Below are positions 8,617-17,087 of a DNA stretch of 46,382 nucleotides, piece by piece. Position numbers and translations under genes: made by a program. Location of the stretch: NCBI RefSeq assembly GCF_019237635.1, contig NZ_JAFAGS010000001.1:1-46382 (forward strand), written 5' to 3'. The notes below the pieces were generated by a model. It had not been told where the DNA came from and did not search any database. It worked only from the letters and a program-made list of their open reading frames with translations. Every line of letters starts with the position of its first letter. Within the stretch, counting starts at the first letter, position 1. This DNA is from Pluralibacter sp. GTDB taxonomy: Bacteria; Pseudomonadota; Gammaproteobacteria; Enterobacterales; Enterobacteriaceae.

Positions 8617-9522
8617 CTACGCGCGTCGCACGATTTTCCCGCCTCCGGCATTCAGCGTTTCCAGCCAACGGTCCACGTCCGAATCCTGCACCATCGGCTG
8701 CTGACAAATGGCCTCCATTCCCAGCTCGTGACATTTCGCCACGCCAAGGTTGTGCCAGGGCAGAATTTCAACATGCTGGATATTCTCGTAATGTGACGCG
8801 ATATGCCGAATGGCGGCCAAATGCGCTTCGTTCACGTTAAAGCCCGGGATTAACGGGCAACGCAGAATGACCTTCGCACCGATTTCGGCAAGGGTTTCCA
8901 GCGTTTCATCAATAACGCGTTTTCCGAGCCCGGTGAACTGCTTATGTTGCTGCGGGTCTGTCGCCTTATAGTCGAGTAAAAAGAGATCAACCCAGGGCGC
9001 GATTTCCCGGTAACGCTCGGGGCGGGATGCGCCGTTGGTCTCAATACAAACGTGCAACCCGGCTCGTTTTGCTGCTTTCACCAGCGCCAGGGCAAAGGAA
9101 AACTGGAACATCGCCTCGCCGCCAGACAGCGTCAAACCGCCCCCCGTTTTAGCGAAGTAAGGGCTATCTTTGACGATGTCGCGAATCAGTTCATCGACGT
9201 CATATTCCCGACCGTAAAGCTTTAACGCTTGCGACGGACAGACCTCTACGCAACGTCCGCAGGCCTGGCAGGCCTCAAAGTCAATCTCATGTTTTCCTTC
9301 TGAAAAACGATGGCAGTCATGAGGACAGACGGCGGCGCAGCGCTGACAGCCGACGCACTTGCTCGCCATAAACGCCAGTTGCGGCTGTACCGCGATGGAT
9401 TCGGGGTTATGGCACCAGACGCAGCGCATCTGGCAGCCTTTAAGAAACACCGTGGTCCTTATCCCCGGGCCGTCGTGCAGACAGAACTTCTGGACATCGA
9501 AGACAACCCCTTTCAGTGCCAT
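8617..9522 (-). CDS. Glycyl radical enzyme activating protein (radical SAM)
   Basis: This 301-residue protein is a radical SAM activase of the PflA/PflC/YbiY class. The SAM cluster motif CX3CX2C is at C30, C34 and C37. It is followed by an inserted ferredoxin-like domain with two [4Fe-4S] motifs (C56, C59, C62, C66 and C85, C88, C91, C95), as in activases of non-PFL glycyl radical enzymes. The GGE motif of SAM binding is visible at TLSGGEAMFQ. It should abstract hydrogen from Gly737 of the enzyme encoded nine bases upstream, with which it forms an operon. The start is supported by AGGGGAGA a few bases before the ATG. It acts only without oxygen. Confidence 0.93.
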   Translation of the reverse strand: MALKGVVFDVQKFCLHDGPGIRTTVFLKGCQMRCVWCHNPESIAVQPQLAFMASKCVGCQRCAAVCPHDCHRFSEGKHEIDFEACQACGRCVEVCPSQALKLYGREYDVDELIRDIVKDSPYFAKTGGGLTLSGGEAMFQFSFALALVKAAKRAGLHVCIETNGASRPERYREIAPWVDLFLLDYKATDPQQHKQFTGLGKRVIDETLETLAEIGAKVILRCPLIPGFNVNEAHLAAIRHIASHYENIQHVEILPWHNLGVAKCHELGMEAICQQPMVQDSDVDRWLETLNAGGGKIVRRA

Positions 9523-9531
9523 GATCTCCCC

Positions 9532-11814
9532 TTAATCGTTGAGCGTGCGATTCAGAATTTCGCGCTGTACGTCTTTGTCGAGGTTGACAAAACGGGCGCT
9601 GAACCCCCCGACTCGCACAATCAAATTGGGGTATTTTTCCGGGGTGCGATAGGCCTCTTCCAGCTCGCCTTTGCCCACCACGCTCACCATCAGCTGCGGC
9701 CCGCCGCATTCAAACCAGGCATCCATCATCGCCCGAACCATCGGCAGACGCGTCCTGAACAGGTTCTTGCTAAATTTGATGTTCTGTACCGATCCGGCGT
9801 GGTATTTGGCTTCAAGTTTACGCAGGGAGTTCAGCATCGCTGTTGGACCATTTTTATCCGCGCCGCTTTGCGGATTGTTGGCATTGCTCATGTACACACC
9901 GCAGCGCCGCCCGTCCGCAGAGGCGCTTGTCGCCCGCCCCCACTCGGTATTCACCTGGTTATTGATGATCACGACTAAGTAGCTATCCAGTCCCACACGT
10001 CGGGCAGAGTGTCGGACCCCCTCGCAAACGTAGCGATGCATCTCAACGGCAAGGCTATCCACGGCATCGTCATCGTTACCAAATTTAGGCGCGGCAATCA
10101 GGGCGCGCTGGAGTTCATCGTAGCCGACAAAATCGGCCTTTAACGCGGCAATCAGCTCATCATAGCGATAGCGCTGCTCCTCAAAAATCACCCGTTTGAT
10201 CGCCGCCAGCGCGTCCGCTGCGTTGATATTGCCGTAGGTCTCATTGGTGCCGCCGAGGTATCTTACTCCGCCGTCGAGCAGCGCTTTCCCTCGCTGGACG
10301 CAGTCGGCCGTCAACAGTGAAGTAAACAGGAAGCCGACCTGCTCGTTCATCACCTTATAGGAATACGCCTGCGCGCTGGCGCACATAGCAATGTAGTAGT
10401 CCAGCAAGCGCTTATAGTTTTCCATTACATCAGAAAACTTTTCTATTTCATGAGGTTGCTTTAACGGCACGCCGCCGCTTTTATTCTTCCCGTCCCAAAA
10501 ATCCGTGCCGCCGCTCAGCGCAATATTGAGGATCTTCAGCACGTTGATACAGGTATTTGGCGTGCCTACGCCGCGCCCGGCCAGGACAAACTCTCCGCAA
10601 CCAAAAGGAACGTACTGCTGCGCTTCCGGCTCGTCGACCCCCATGGAATGCATTACCGCCGGAATATTGACATCGTCGTTGTAGAGAATGGGGTAGGTTA
10701 AACCGCTGCCGATCACCTCCAGCGCTTGCTGGTAAATCGCCTCATCCATTCCCTGATAGATACGCAGCGTAAACTGCGGTTCAGTGTCCTGGTTTTCGGC
10801 TACCGCCTGAATCGCCAGACGGCAATACACATCCGCATGCAGAGGCGCTTGTCGCCCTTTTCCACCGACAATCACGCGTCCGTTGACGGTGGTTTTGCGC
10901 GCCTCAATCAGCCGGTAATGCGAGCGGATATAGTCCACCGCCTGTCGCTCCGTCAGACGCCCGGCAGCCAGATCCGCCACCAGCAGGCTGCCCAAATAAT
11001 CGTCCATTCGACCATAATTCACGACCCCGGCGCATAAACTGTATAACCAGCTCAGTTGAATCCCCTGAACGAAGGTTTCCGGTTTTCCATGGCGAATAAC
11101 GGCAAGCTCCATCGCGAGCATACGCATATGCTCACGACGGGCATTATCAACCGTATTTTCGGCCTCTTCATGCGCCAGGGCGATATGCTTGTCGATAACC
11201 TGCTGCAACAGCGTCAACACCCCGAGAAACGCCTGCTGAAGCGCTGTATTTTCTTCATGGGCCGTCAGAGGGAACTGCTGTAAAACGCGCTGACGCAGGC
11301 CATCAATACCCAGCGCCATCAGTTGTGGGTAATCCAGGTACATACCGCTCAGGCGCGCGGTGGCAATTGCCGGAAAGTTCACATCGACAAATTTGCCCAG
11401 CGTGTCGTCCTTCAGCGTCTGACGAAAATAGAGAGACCGCGTATCGTGCTCGCGCCAAAACGCCGCCAGCGTATCGATACGATCACGCTGTTCTGCCGTC
11501 GGCAGCGCATCGCGCAGTTGCTGCAATTTTGCAAAATTGCAGTAGTGCCCCACGCCACCAACAGACGTCACACAGCCAAAGCCAATCGGCAACGCATCCA
11601 GCCTGCCAAGCAGTAAATCGTGTGTTTCAGGACGACGGAACAGAGTGGGATAAAGCGCATGCAAACAGCGAACTTCCCGGGCAAACCGCTCAGGGGTGGA
11701 CTGAAAGGCCGTCGTGTAGGCTTCCATAATGGCCAGTTGCTGTTCCGGTGTTTTCTCGCAGGGCAGCTTTTTATTGACGTCGACTTGTTCGGTAATCGGG
11801 GGATGCTTGCTCAC
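9532..11814 (-). CDS. Glycyl radical enzyme, probable C-O lyase/dehydratase on a sugar phosphate
   Basis: A 760-residue glycyl radical enzyme. The radical loop RVGGFSARF (734-742) carries the radical glycine at 737. The active-site loop is FGCGEF with thiyl Cys406 and Glu408, the Cys-X-Glu pair of glycerol/choline/diol-type eliminases; the tandem Cys of pyruvate formate-lyase is absent. The start is a GTG (11812-11814) behind a strong GAGGAGAG. E. coli YbiW and PflD, also linked to PTS genes, open anhydrohexitol-6-phosphates. The GR a few residues after the active-site Glu resembles PflD as I remember it. The Gly between Cys and Glu is unusual, as eliminases normally have Val, Ile or Ala. It pairs with the adjacent activase and diverges from a PTS importer. 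The substrate is unknown. Confidence 0.9.
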   Translation of the reverse strand: MSKHPPITEQVDVNKKLPCEKTPEQQLAIMEAYTTAFQSTPERFAREVRCLHALYPTLFRRPETHDLLLGRLDALPIGFGCVTSVGGVGHYCNFAKLQQLRDALPTAEQRDRIDTLAAFWREHDTRSLYFRQTLKDDTLGKFVDVNFPAIATARLSGMYLDYPQLMALGIDGLRQRVLQQFPLTAHEENTALQQAFLGVLTLLQQVIDKHIALAHEEAENTVDNARREHMRMLAMELAVIRHGKPETFVQGIQLSWLYSLCAGVVNYGRMDDYLGSLLVADLAAGRLTERQAVDYIRSHYRLIEARKTTVNGRVIVGGKGRQAPLHADVYCRLAIQAVAENQDTEPQFTLRIYQGMDEAIYQQALEVIGSGLTYPILYNDDVNIPAVMHSMGVDEPEAQQYVPFGCGEFVLAGRGVGTPNTCINVLKILNIALSGGTDFWDGKNKSGGVPLKQPHEIEKFSDVMENYKRLLDYYIAMCASAQAYSYKVMNEQVGFLFTSLLTADCVQRGKALLDGGVRYLGGTNETYGNINAADALAAIKRVIFEEQRYRYDELIAALKADFVGYDELQRALIAAPKFGNDDDAVDSLAVEMHRYVCEGVRHSARRVGLDSYLVVIINNQVNTEWGRATSASADGRRCGVYMSNANNPQSGADKNGPTAMLNSLRKLEAKYHAGSVQNIKFSKNLFRTRLPMVRAMMDAWFECGGPQLMVSVVGKGELEEAYRTPEKYPNLIVRVGGFSARFVNLDKDVQREILNRTLND

Positions 11815-11849
11815 TTTTCTCTCTCCTCTCAGGATCTCCCCTTATTAAC

Positions 11850-11861
11850 TTGTAATTACAA
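11850..11861. promoter_or_regulatory. Operator palindrome in front of the glycyl radical enzyme gene
   Basis: TTGTAATTACAA is a perfect 12-bp palindrome 36-47 bp upstream of the radical enzyme start. An identical copy stands before the divergent PTS gene. The GT-N4-AC core is typical of GntR (HutC/FarR type) operators. The GntR-family regulator at 14010 is the natural candidate ligand-responsive repressor. Confidence 0.7.
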
Positions 11862-11870
11862 ATAATCATC

Positions 11871-11886
11871 TGTGATGCTCATCATA
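11871..11886. promoter_or_regulatory. Possible CRP site in the PTS/GRE intergenic region
   Basis: TGTGATGCTCATCATA matches the CRP consensus in the full left half and four of five bases in the right half. CRP control of a PTS-linked catabolic operon would be ordinary. The promoter elements are not clear enough to assign a position relative to a start site. Confidence 0.4.
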
Positions 11887-11973
11887 AAATGAAAATTCGA
11901 TCGTGATCGTCGCTGCTCATTTGTGAATCAGGCTATAAAACGGGCAACAGAGTGTATTTGTGACGAAAAACAA

Positions 11974-11987
11974 ATGATCAATATCAA
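11974..11987. promoter_or_regulatory. FNR-like site in the PTS/GRE intergenic region
   Basis: ATGATCAATATCAA matches the FNR consensus TTGAT-N4-ATCAA at nine of ten positions. Anaerobic activation suits an operon whose key enzyme is destroyed by oxygen. A -10 candidate GATAAT at 12019-12024 would put the site near -50 for the PTS gene, which is not the classical -41.5, so the exact promoter remains open. Confidence 0.55.
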
Positions 11988-12023
11988 GATCATTCACCGT
12001 TTAACCTTCTAGCCTCTCGATAA

Positions 12024-12035
12024 TTGTAATTACAA
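12024..12035. promoter_or_regulatory. Operator palindrome in front of the PTS gene
   Basis: Second exact copy of TTGTAATTACAA, 22-33 bp upstream of the PTS start. It overlaps the last base of the likely -10 (GATAAT, 12019-12024), a position that would block RNA polymerase. Together with the copy at 11850 it implies symmetric repression of both divergent arms by one dimeric regulator. Confidence 0.7.
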
Positions 12036-12056
12036 ATTAATCAGTGAGAATGCGCG

Positions 12057-13967
12057 ATGAAGATAAGCGATCTGATCCACCCCGAGTTGATTTGCCTGGA
12101 CCTCAGCTCAACGACCAAGCACGCCGTATTCAACGAGATGGCGGAATACTTGTTCCGTGCGGGCAAAATCCATCAACCCCATGCCTTTGTACAAGAGGTG
12201 CTAAAGCGAGAGGCGACGGGAAACACCGGTTTTGAAGGTGGGGTCGCATTGCCGCACGCCAAGAGCGACACCGTGTTGTCACCCGCCGTCGCGATTGGCA
12301 TTAGCCGGGAAGGCATTGATTACGGCGCGGAAGACGGTAAGCCGACGCACCTGCTGTTAATGATTGCCTCACCCGAACGGGCTTGCGAAATGCATATCGA
12401 GGTTCTCGCGCAACTCTCTTCAAAACTGGTGGACGATGACAGCGTATCGCGCATTCTGGCTTGCCGATCCGTCCACGAGATCATCGACTACTTTTGCCAG
12501 CCAGAGGAGAAGCCTGCCGTTACACCGCCATCCCGCCCATCACGCGGTTTGATCATCGGCGTCACCGGTTGTCCGGTTGGGATAGCACATACCTATCTTG
12601 CCGCAGAAATGCTGGAAAAAGCGGCAACGGAAATGGGATTTGAGGCGATCGTCGAAACCAACGGTTCCATCGGCGTGAGAAATGCGCCAACCGCTGAAGA
12701 TATCGCCCGCGCCGACGCCATTGTCATCGCTTGCGATAAGCAGGTGGATCTCACGCGCTTTTCCGGCAAGAAGGTGGTTATCACTGGCGTCAAAGCGGCG
12801 ATTAAAGATGCCCAGGGGCTCATTCAACAAGCGCTGGCGTCACCGCCATGGCAGACGCACACAGCGGCCAAATCGTCGCAACCCGTGGTATCAGGCTCCC
12901 AGCTTTATAAATCACTGATGAACGGCGTGTCTTATATGATTCCCTTTGTCGTGACTGGCGGTTTGATGATCGCCCTCTCTCTGGCGTTAGGCGGCGTCCC
13001 CACCGCATCCGGGCTTGCCATCCCCGAGGGAAGTTTGTGGAACCAGGTCCTGAATGTCGGCGTCGTCGGATTTACGCTGATGATCCCCGTTCTCGCCGGA
13101 TACATTGCCTATGCCATCGGCGAACGCCCCGCGCTGGCGCCGGGATTTATTGGCGGCTGGATAGCCAATACCGGCAGCTTTTACGGCGCAAGTGCCGGCT
13201 GCGGGTTTATTGGTGCCATTATCGCCGGGCTGTTGGTCGGCTACTTCATCAAATGGTTAACCCATTTCTCATGGCATAAGATGTTGCAACCGCTGGTGCC
13301 GATTATGATTGCCCCCATCGCGGGCACCGCGTTTATCGCCGCGCTGTTTATTTTCGTGATCGGCGCGCCCGTTGCCGACCTGATGGCGTTCCTCAACCAT
13401 CTGCTGACCCATCTTTCGACCGGTAATATTATTCTGATCGGCCTCGTGATGGGATTAATGCAGGGTTTTGATATGGGCGGCCCTTTTGGAAAAGTGGTTT
13501 TTATGTTCAGCGTGGGATTGATTGCGCAGGGGCAAACCCAGTTTATGGGCGCGCAGGCCGTCGCCATTCCTGTTGCGCCATTAGGGATGGCGCTGGCCGC
13601 GTTTGTGGGTAAGCGCTTTTCACTTTTCGATGAAGAGGAATTCGAGAACGGTAAAGCCGCCGCCGCAATGGGGTTAGTCGGCATATCCGAAGGCGCGATC
13701 CCGTTCGCGGCCAGAGATCCGCTGTCGGTTATTCCGGCGAACATGATTGGGTCGGCCGTCGCCTGCGTGCTCGGCTTTATCTTCAGCCTGCACTGCAATG
13801 TCGCGCATGGCGGGCCGATTATTGTGTTGCTCGGCGGATTTGATAAACCCCTGATGGCGCTTTTGGCAATGGCCTGCGGAGTCGTGACAACGGCAGTGAT
13901 TGCTATTGCGCTCAAACGACTTAAAATGACGAAAAAACAGCAGATTCTCATTCATTCACAGACCTGA
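12057..13967 (+). CDS. PTS fructose-family EIIABC fusion permease
   Basis: The 636-residue protein fuses three PTS parts. The N-terminal EIIA (about 1-150) has the phospho-histidine H67 in GVALPHAKS. EIIB (about 163-265) has the phospho-cysteine C172 in GVTGCPVGIAHTY. EIIC (about 285-625) has some eight to ten hydrophobic membrane segments and the conserved GITEGAIPF-type motif (GISEGAIPFA). The domain order A-B-C is that of MngA. It should import and phosphorylate a hexitol- or sugar-like substrate at the inner membrane, taking phosphate from HPr. It is divergent from the radical enzyme and shares its operator palindrome, so the imported phosphate ester is the probable substrate or precursor of that enzyme. 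All phosphorylation sites are intact. Confidence 0.92.
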   Translation: MKISDLIHPELICLDLSSTTKHAVFNEMAEYLFRAGKIHQPHAFVQEVLKREATGNTGFEGGVALPHAKSDTVLSPAVAIGISREGIDYGAEDGKPTHLLLMIASPERACEMHIEVLAQLSSKLVDDDSVSRILACRSVHEIIDYFCQPEEKPAVTPPSRPSRGLIIGVTGCPVGIAHTYLAAEMLEKAATEMGFEAIVETNGSIGVRNAPTAEDIARADAIVIACDKQVDLTRFSGKKVVITGVKAAIKDAQGLIQQALASPPWQTHTAAKSSQPVVSGSQLYKSLMNGVSYMIPFVVTGGLMIALSLALGGVPTASGLAIPEGSLWNQVLNVGVVGFTLMIPVLAGYIAYAIGERPALAPGFIGGWIANTGSFYGASAGCGFIGAIIAGLLVGYFIKWLTHFSWHKMLQPLVPIMIAPIAGTAFIAALFIFVIGAPVADLMAFLNHLLTHLSTGNIILIGLVMGLMQGFDMGGPFGKVVFMFSVGLIAQGQTQFMGAQAVAIPVAPLGMALAAFVGKRFSLFDEEEFENGKAAAAMGLVGISEGAIPFAARDPLSVIPANMIGSAVACVLGFIFSLHCNVAHGGPIIVLLGGFDKPLMALLAMACGVVTTAVIAIALKRLKMTKKQQILIHSQT

Positions 13968-13977
13968 GACAACCACG

Positions 13978-13997
13978 GGCGCGCCGAGCGGCGCGCC
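13978..13997. terminator. GC-rich hairpin between PTS and gntR-type gene
   Basis: GGCGCGCC, loop GAGC, GGCGCGCC form an 8-bp all-GC stem in the 42-bp gap between the PTS stop and the regulator start. There is no U-run after it. Attenuation or mRNA protection, giving less regulator than transporter, is more likely than full termination. Confidence 0.4.
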
Positions 13998-14009
13998 TGA
14001 TATGACGCC

Positions 14010-14696
14010 ATGAAGTATCTTGATATTTATCATCTACTGAAAGACAAAATCCTGAAGGGCGAGTATCCCGCCGGGGCGCCTGTCGAGGGTGAGCATGCGC
14101 TGGCCGAGCGCTACGGCGTGAGTCGCCCGACGATTCAAAAAGCCGTATCTCGCCTGAAGCGAGAGTCTTTCGTGCATACCCGCCAGGGCTCGGGGATTTT
14201 CGTTAACCCACCCGAGTTTTATCAGGATAATAACGTCATCACGCTTTCTGAGCGTATCCACCGCGACCAGACACTGGATAGCATTGTGCTGAGCTACGAT
14301 ATCCAACCTGCCGGTGAAGCGCTTGCCTCCCTGTTTTCTCTGCAAACCGAGGCGACGCTGATTCACTACCGACGTATGCGGATTATCAACCAGCAACCGG
14401 CAATCATCGAAGAAACCTGGATGCCGCAAACCCTGTTCCCTGATTTTGTTCAGGACAACTGCCGTCACTCGGTATTGCAGTATATTGAACAGACCTGCGG
14501 TTTAACCATCAGCCACGATGTGAAAACCTGGTCAGGAAAAATGCTCAATGCGGATGAGGCCTGGCTGTTGCGGCTTTCCGAGGGTGAAATTCGCCTGCAG
14601 ATCAGTCACAAGGTTTACTTACAGAGCGGCCAGTTGGCGCAGTACACGCTTGAAACGCTCTCGACCAACAGCGTGACCACCGTTTCCATGCGCTGA
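14010..14696 (+). CDS. GntR/HutC-family transcriptional regulator with UTRA domain
   Basis: The 228-residue protein has an N-terminal winged HTH typical of GntR (ALAERYGVSRPTIQKAVSRL, then the wing TRQGSGIFV, residues 30-66). A UTRA effector domain fills about 85-225; HYRRMRIINQQPAIIEETWMP is a typical UTRA strand-helix stretch. It lies 42 bp behind the PTS gene in the same direction and is probably co-transcribed. By context it senses the phosphorylated sugar or its product and binds the two TTGTAATTACAA operators between PTS and radical enzyme. No strong ribosome site precedes the ATG, so low-level translation is expected. Repressor is more likely than activator, since one operator overlaps a -10. 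Confidence 0.88.
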   Translation: MKYLDIYHLLKDKILKGEYPAGAPVEGEHALAERYGVSRPTIQKAVSRLKRESFVHTRQGSGIFVNPPEFYQDNNVITLSERIHRDQTLDSIVLSYDIQPAGEALASLFSLQTEATLIHYRRMRIINQQPAIIEETWMPQTLFPDFVQDNCRHSVLQYIEQTCGLTISHDVKTWSGKMLNADEAWLLRLSEGEIRLQISHKVYLQSGQLAQYTLETLSTNSVTTVSMR

Positions 14697-14821
14697 AGCC
14701 ACCGTTTATAGCTAAAACCGCATCATTATCTCGCTCCGGATCCTGCCGTTTGCCCTACACTTACCGGTGTTACCTTTTCAGGGAACCCGTTCAGTAGCTT
14801 TGATATACGCGAGATAATGCT

Positions 14822-15745
14822 ATGGAATTAAAGGATTATTACGCCATCATGGGCGTGAAGCCGACGGACGACCTTAAAACCATCAAGACCGCCTATCGCC
14901 GTCTGGCACGTAAATACCACCCCGACGTCAGTAAAGAACCCGATGCCGAAACCCGCTTCAAAGAGGTGGCCGAGGCCTGGGAAGTGCTCAGCGATGAGCA
15001 GCGCCGCGAGGAATACGACACCCTCTGGCAGCACCGCAACGACCCGCAGTTCGGCCAGCGCGCGCCGCATGGGCAACAGGGACAGAACTACCGTCCAGAA
15101 GACTTCGACGACCTGTTCTCTTCTATTTTCGGCCAGCATGCCCAGCAGTCACGGCAGCGCCACAGCGCCCGCGGTCACGATCTGGAAATTGACGTCGCCG
15201 TCTTTCTCGAAGAGACGCTGGAGGCGCACAGTCGCACCATCAGCTACAGCCTGCCGGTCTATAACGTTTTCGGCAGGGTGGAGCAGGAGATCCCCAAAAC
15301 CCTGAATGTTAAAATCCCCGCCGGCGTGGGCGACGGGCAGCGCATTCGCCTGAAAGGTCAGGGCACGCCGGGCGAGAACGGCGGGCCGAACGGCGACCTG
15401 TGGCTGATTATCCGTATTGCGCCGCACCCGCTGTTCGACATCGTCGGGCACAACCTGGAGATCGTCGTGCCGCTGGCGCCGTGGGAAGCCGCGCTCGGCG
15501 CGAAGGTCACGGTGCCGACGCTCAAAGAGAGCATTCTGCTGACCATCCCGCCGGGCAGCCAGGCCGGGCAACGTCTGCGCATCAAAGGCAAAGGGCTGGT
15601 GAGCAAGCAGCATACCGGCGACTTGTTCGCGGTGATCAAAATCGTCATGCCGCCGAAACCCGACGCGCGGAGCGCGGCTCTGTGGCGGCAGCTGGCGGAG
15701 GCGCAATCCGCTTACGATCCGCGCCAGACATGGGGGAAAGCATAA
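14822..15745 (+). CDS. cbpA: Curved DNA-binding protein CbpA, DnaJ-like co-chaperone
   Basis: The 307-residue product is nearly the length of E. coli CbpA (306) and aligns along its full length from memory. The J domain (about 1-70) contains the HPD triad at H33-P34-D35, which stimulates DnaK. A Gly/Gln/Ser-rich linker follows. The C-terminal substrate-binding domains contain [13 protein letters not shown] and the [14 protein letters not shown] repeat. There is no zinc finger, as usual for this type II/III J-protein. It is also a nucleoid protein that prefers curved DNA. The stop overlaps the cbpM start (TAATG). In E. coli this pair lies elsewhere in the chromosome, next to agp, so its position beside yjcZ is a rearrangement. 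Confidence 0.97.
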   Translation: MELKDYYAIMGVKPTDDLKTIKTAYRRLARKYHPDVSKEPDAETRFKEVAEAWEVLSDEQRREEYDTLWQHRNDPQFGQRAPHGQQGQNYRPEDFDDLFSSIFGQHAQQSRQRHSARGHDLEIDVAVFLEETLEAHSRTISYSLPVYNVFGRVEQEIPKTLNVKIPAGVGDGQRIRLKGQGTPGENGGPNGDLWLIIRIAPHPLFDIVGHNLEIVVPLAPWEAALGAKVTVPTLKESILLTIPPGSQAGQRLRIKGKGLVSKQHTGDLFAVIKIVMPPKPDARSAALWRQLAEAQSAYDPRQTWGKA

Positions 15746-16044
15746 TGGCTCAGGTAACCGTCACCTTTACGGTCAGTGAATTTTGTCTGCATACCGGCGT
15801 GTCCGAAGAGGATCTGCAGGAAATCGTCGGGCTTGGCGTCATAGAGCCCGCCCGCATCCAGGCCGAGCGCTGGATCTTTGACGATCGCGCTGTCACCGTG
15901 GTGCACCGTGCGCTGCGCCTGCGCCGCGAGCTGGCGCTCGACTGGCCGGGCATCGCCGTCACCCTCACCCTGCTGGAGGAAAACGAGCGCCTGAGGCAGG
16001 AGAACCGGCTGCTGCTGCAGCGACTGGCGCGCTTCACCGGCTGA
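15745..16044 (+). CDS. cbpM: CbpA inhibitor CbpM
   Basis: This 99-residue protein is the specific partner of CbpA: it binds the J domain and blocks both co-chaperone and DNA-binding activity. The start ATG shares one base with the cbpA stop (TAATG). The sequence begins [20 protein letters not shown], matching E. coli CbpM with few changes. It has an MerR-like helix-turn-helix fold ([20 protein letters not shown]) and a C-terminal helix rich in Leu and Arg ([19 protein letters not shown]). Tight translational coupling keeps the inhibitor in ratio with CbpA. Confidence 0.95.
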   Translation: MAQVTVTFTVSEFCLHTGVSEEDLQEIVGLGVIEPARIQAERWIFDDRAVTVVHRALRLRRELALDWPGIAVTLTLLEENERLRQENRLLLQRLARFTG

Positions 16045-16069
16045 CGCTTCTCCGACGTTTTTTTTGCTT

Positions 16070-16116
16070 ACGACAGTCGCACGCAGGGAACGTATACTTG
16101 GGCTATACGTTCCCTG
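16070..16116 (+). promoter_or_regulatory. Promoter with 13-bp perfect inverted repeat before the NicO gene
   Basis: Arms CAGGGAACGTATA (16084-16096) and TATACGTTCCCTG (16104-16116) are perfectly complementary around a 7-base loop. A -10 TATACT (16093-16098) lies inside it, with a -35 like ACGACA (16070-16075) at 17-bp spacing. A repressor operator overlapping the -10 is the simplest reading; a leader hairpin is the alternative. It does not show the G-tract pattern of RcnR sites. Confidence 0.5.
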
Positions 16117-16130
16117 ACTGCAGGCAGCCC

Positions 16131-17087
16131 ATGACTACGTCCACTCTCATCCGCGACTGGCGCCTTCCCGCCGGGCTCGCGCTCACCGTCGCGCTGCTGA
16201 CCGTCGTCTTCCAGCTGCACAGCCACTGGCCTGCCTTTTTGCAGTGGAGCCTGAGCACCCAGATTACCCTGCACCGCTATCTGGTGATGTACCTGCTACA
16301 GCTGAACAACCACCAGTATATGGGCGGCGTCTGGCTGCTGGCGGGGGCATTTACCTATGGCGTGCTGCATGCCATCGGCCCCGGCCACGGCAAATTCATC
16401 GTCACAACCTGGCTTAGCACCAGTCAGGAAAGCCAGCGCGCCGCACGGGTCGTCCCCTTTCTCGGCAGCCTGATGCAGGGCGTCAGCGCCATCCTGTTCG
16501 TCTTTATTCTGGCCGTCGGTCTCAACCTCGCCTCCGGCTCTCTCAGCGAGAGCCGCTGGTATGTTGAGAAAATCAGCGCCGTTCTGATTGGAGGCTTCGG
16601 CGCCTGGGTTATCTATCAGGCGGCCAGAAGCCTGATGCCGCAAAAAATACGCATCCGCCGCGCCATGCCGCTTCATCAGCATACGCCGGAGTGCGGCTGC
16701 GGCCATCACGGCGTCGGGGTCGACGTCGCCCATGCCGACTGGAAAACCCGGGCAGGTATTGTGCTCGCCATCGGCGCGCGCCCGTGCAGCGGCGCTATCA
16801 TGATTTTACTGTTCGCTAACGCGTTAGGGATCGTCAGTTGGGGGATTGCGGCGGTGATGACCATGGCGCTGGGCACTGCGCTGTCAATACTGGGCTTGTC
16901 GCTGGCGGTGCGCTACGCCCGGGCCCGAACGATCGCGCTTTTTGGCGAAGGTTCGCAGAACATACGCTGGCTGATTCCGGCGATAAAAATGGCGGGCGGC
17001 GTGCTGATCGTCCTGTTTGCCATCGTGCTGTTTTTAACGGTCATTCCCGTCAGCGTCAACGGCGACTATATTGCGGCGGGCTGCTAA
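16131..17087 (+). CDS. NicO-family nickel/cobalt transporter (RcnA-like exporter)
   Basis: From the ATG at 16131 the product has 318 residues. A start at 16098 is less likely because it falls on the -10 of the predicted promoter. About six or seven membrane segments are visible. The family signature HAIGPGHGK lies in the second or third segment. A His/Cys-rich loop in the middle (HQHTPECGCGHHG, then AHAD) is typical of Ni/Co exporters and binds metal. The second hallmark (GARPCSGAIMIL) follows it. It probably exports Ni2+ or Co2+ across the inner membrane. It stands alone and its stop overlaps the convergent yjcZ stop by four bases. It is not RcnA itself, and no E. coli K-12 counterpart lies at this place. 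Confidence 0.85.
   Translation: MTTSTLIRDWRLPAGLALTVALLTVVFQLHSHWPAFLQWSLSTQITLHRYLVMYLLQLNNHQYMGGVWLLAGAFTYGVLHAIGPGHGKFIVTTWLSTSQESQRAARVVPFLGSLMQGVSAILFVFILAVGLNLASGSLSESRWYVEKISAVLIGGFGAWVIYQAARSLMPQKIRIRRAMPLHQHTPECGCGHHGVGVDVAHADWKTRAGIVLAIGARPCSGAIMILLFANALGIVSWGIAAVMTMALGTALSILGLSLAVRYARARTIALFGEGSQNIRWLIPAIKMAGGVLIVLFAIVLFLTVIPVSVNGDYIAAGC

Noticed and set aside
11974..11987. FNR site at the classical -41.5 position of the PTS promoter
   Set aside because: The best -10 (GATAAT, 12019-12024) puts it near -50, and no alternative -10 fits better. The site itself is kept, but the precise class II geometry is not claimed.
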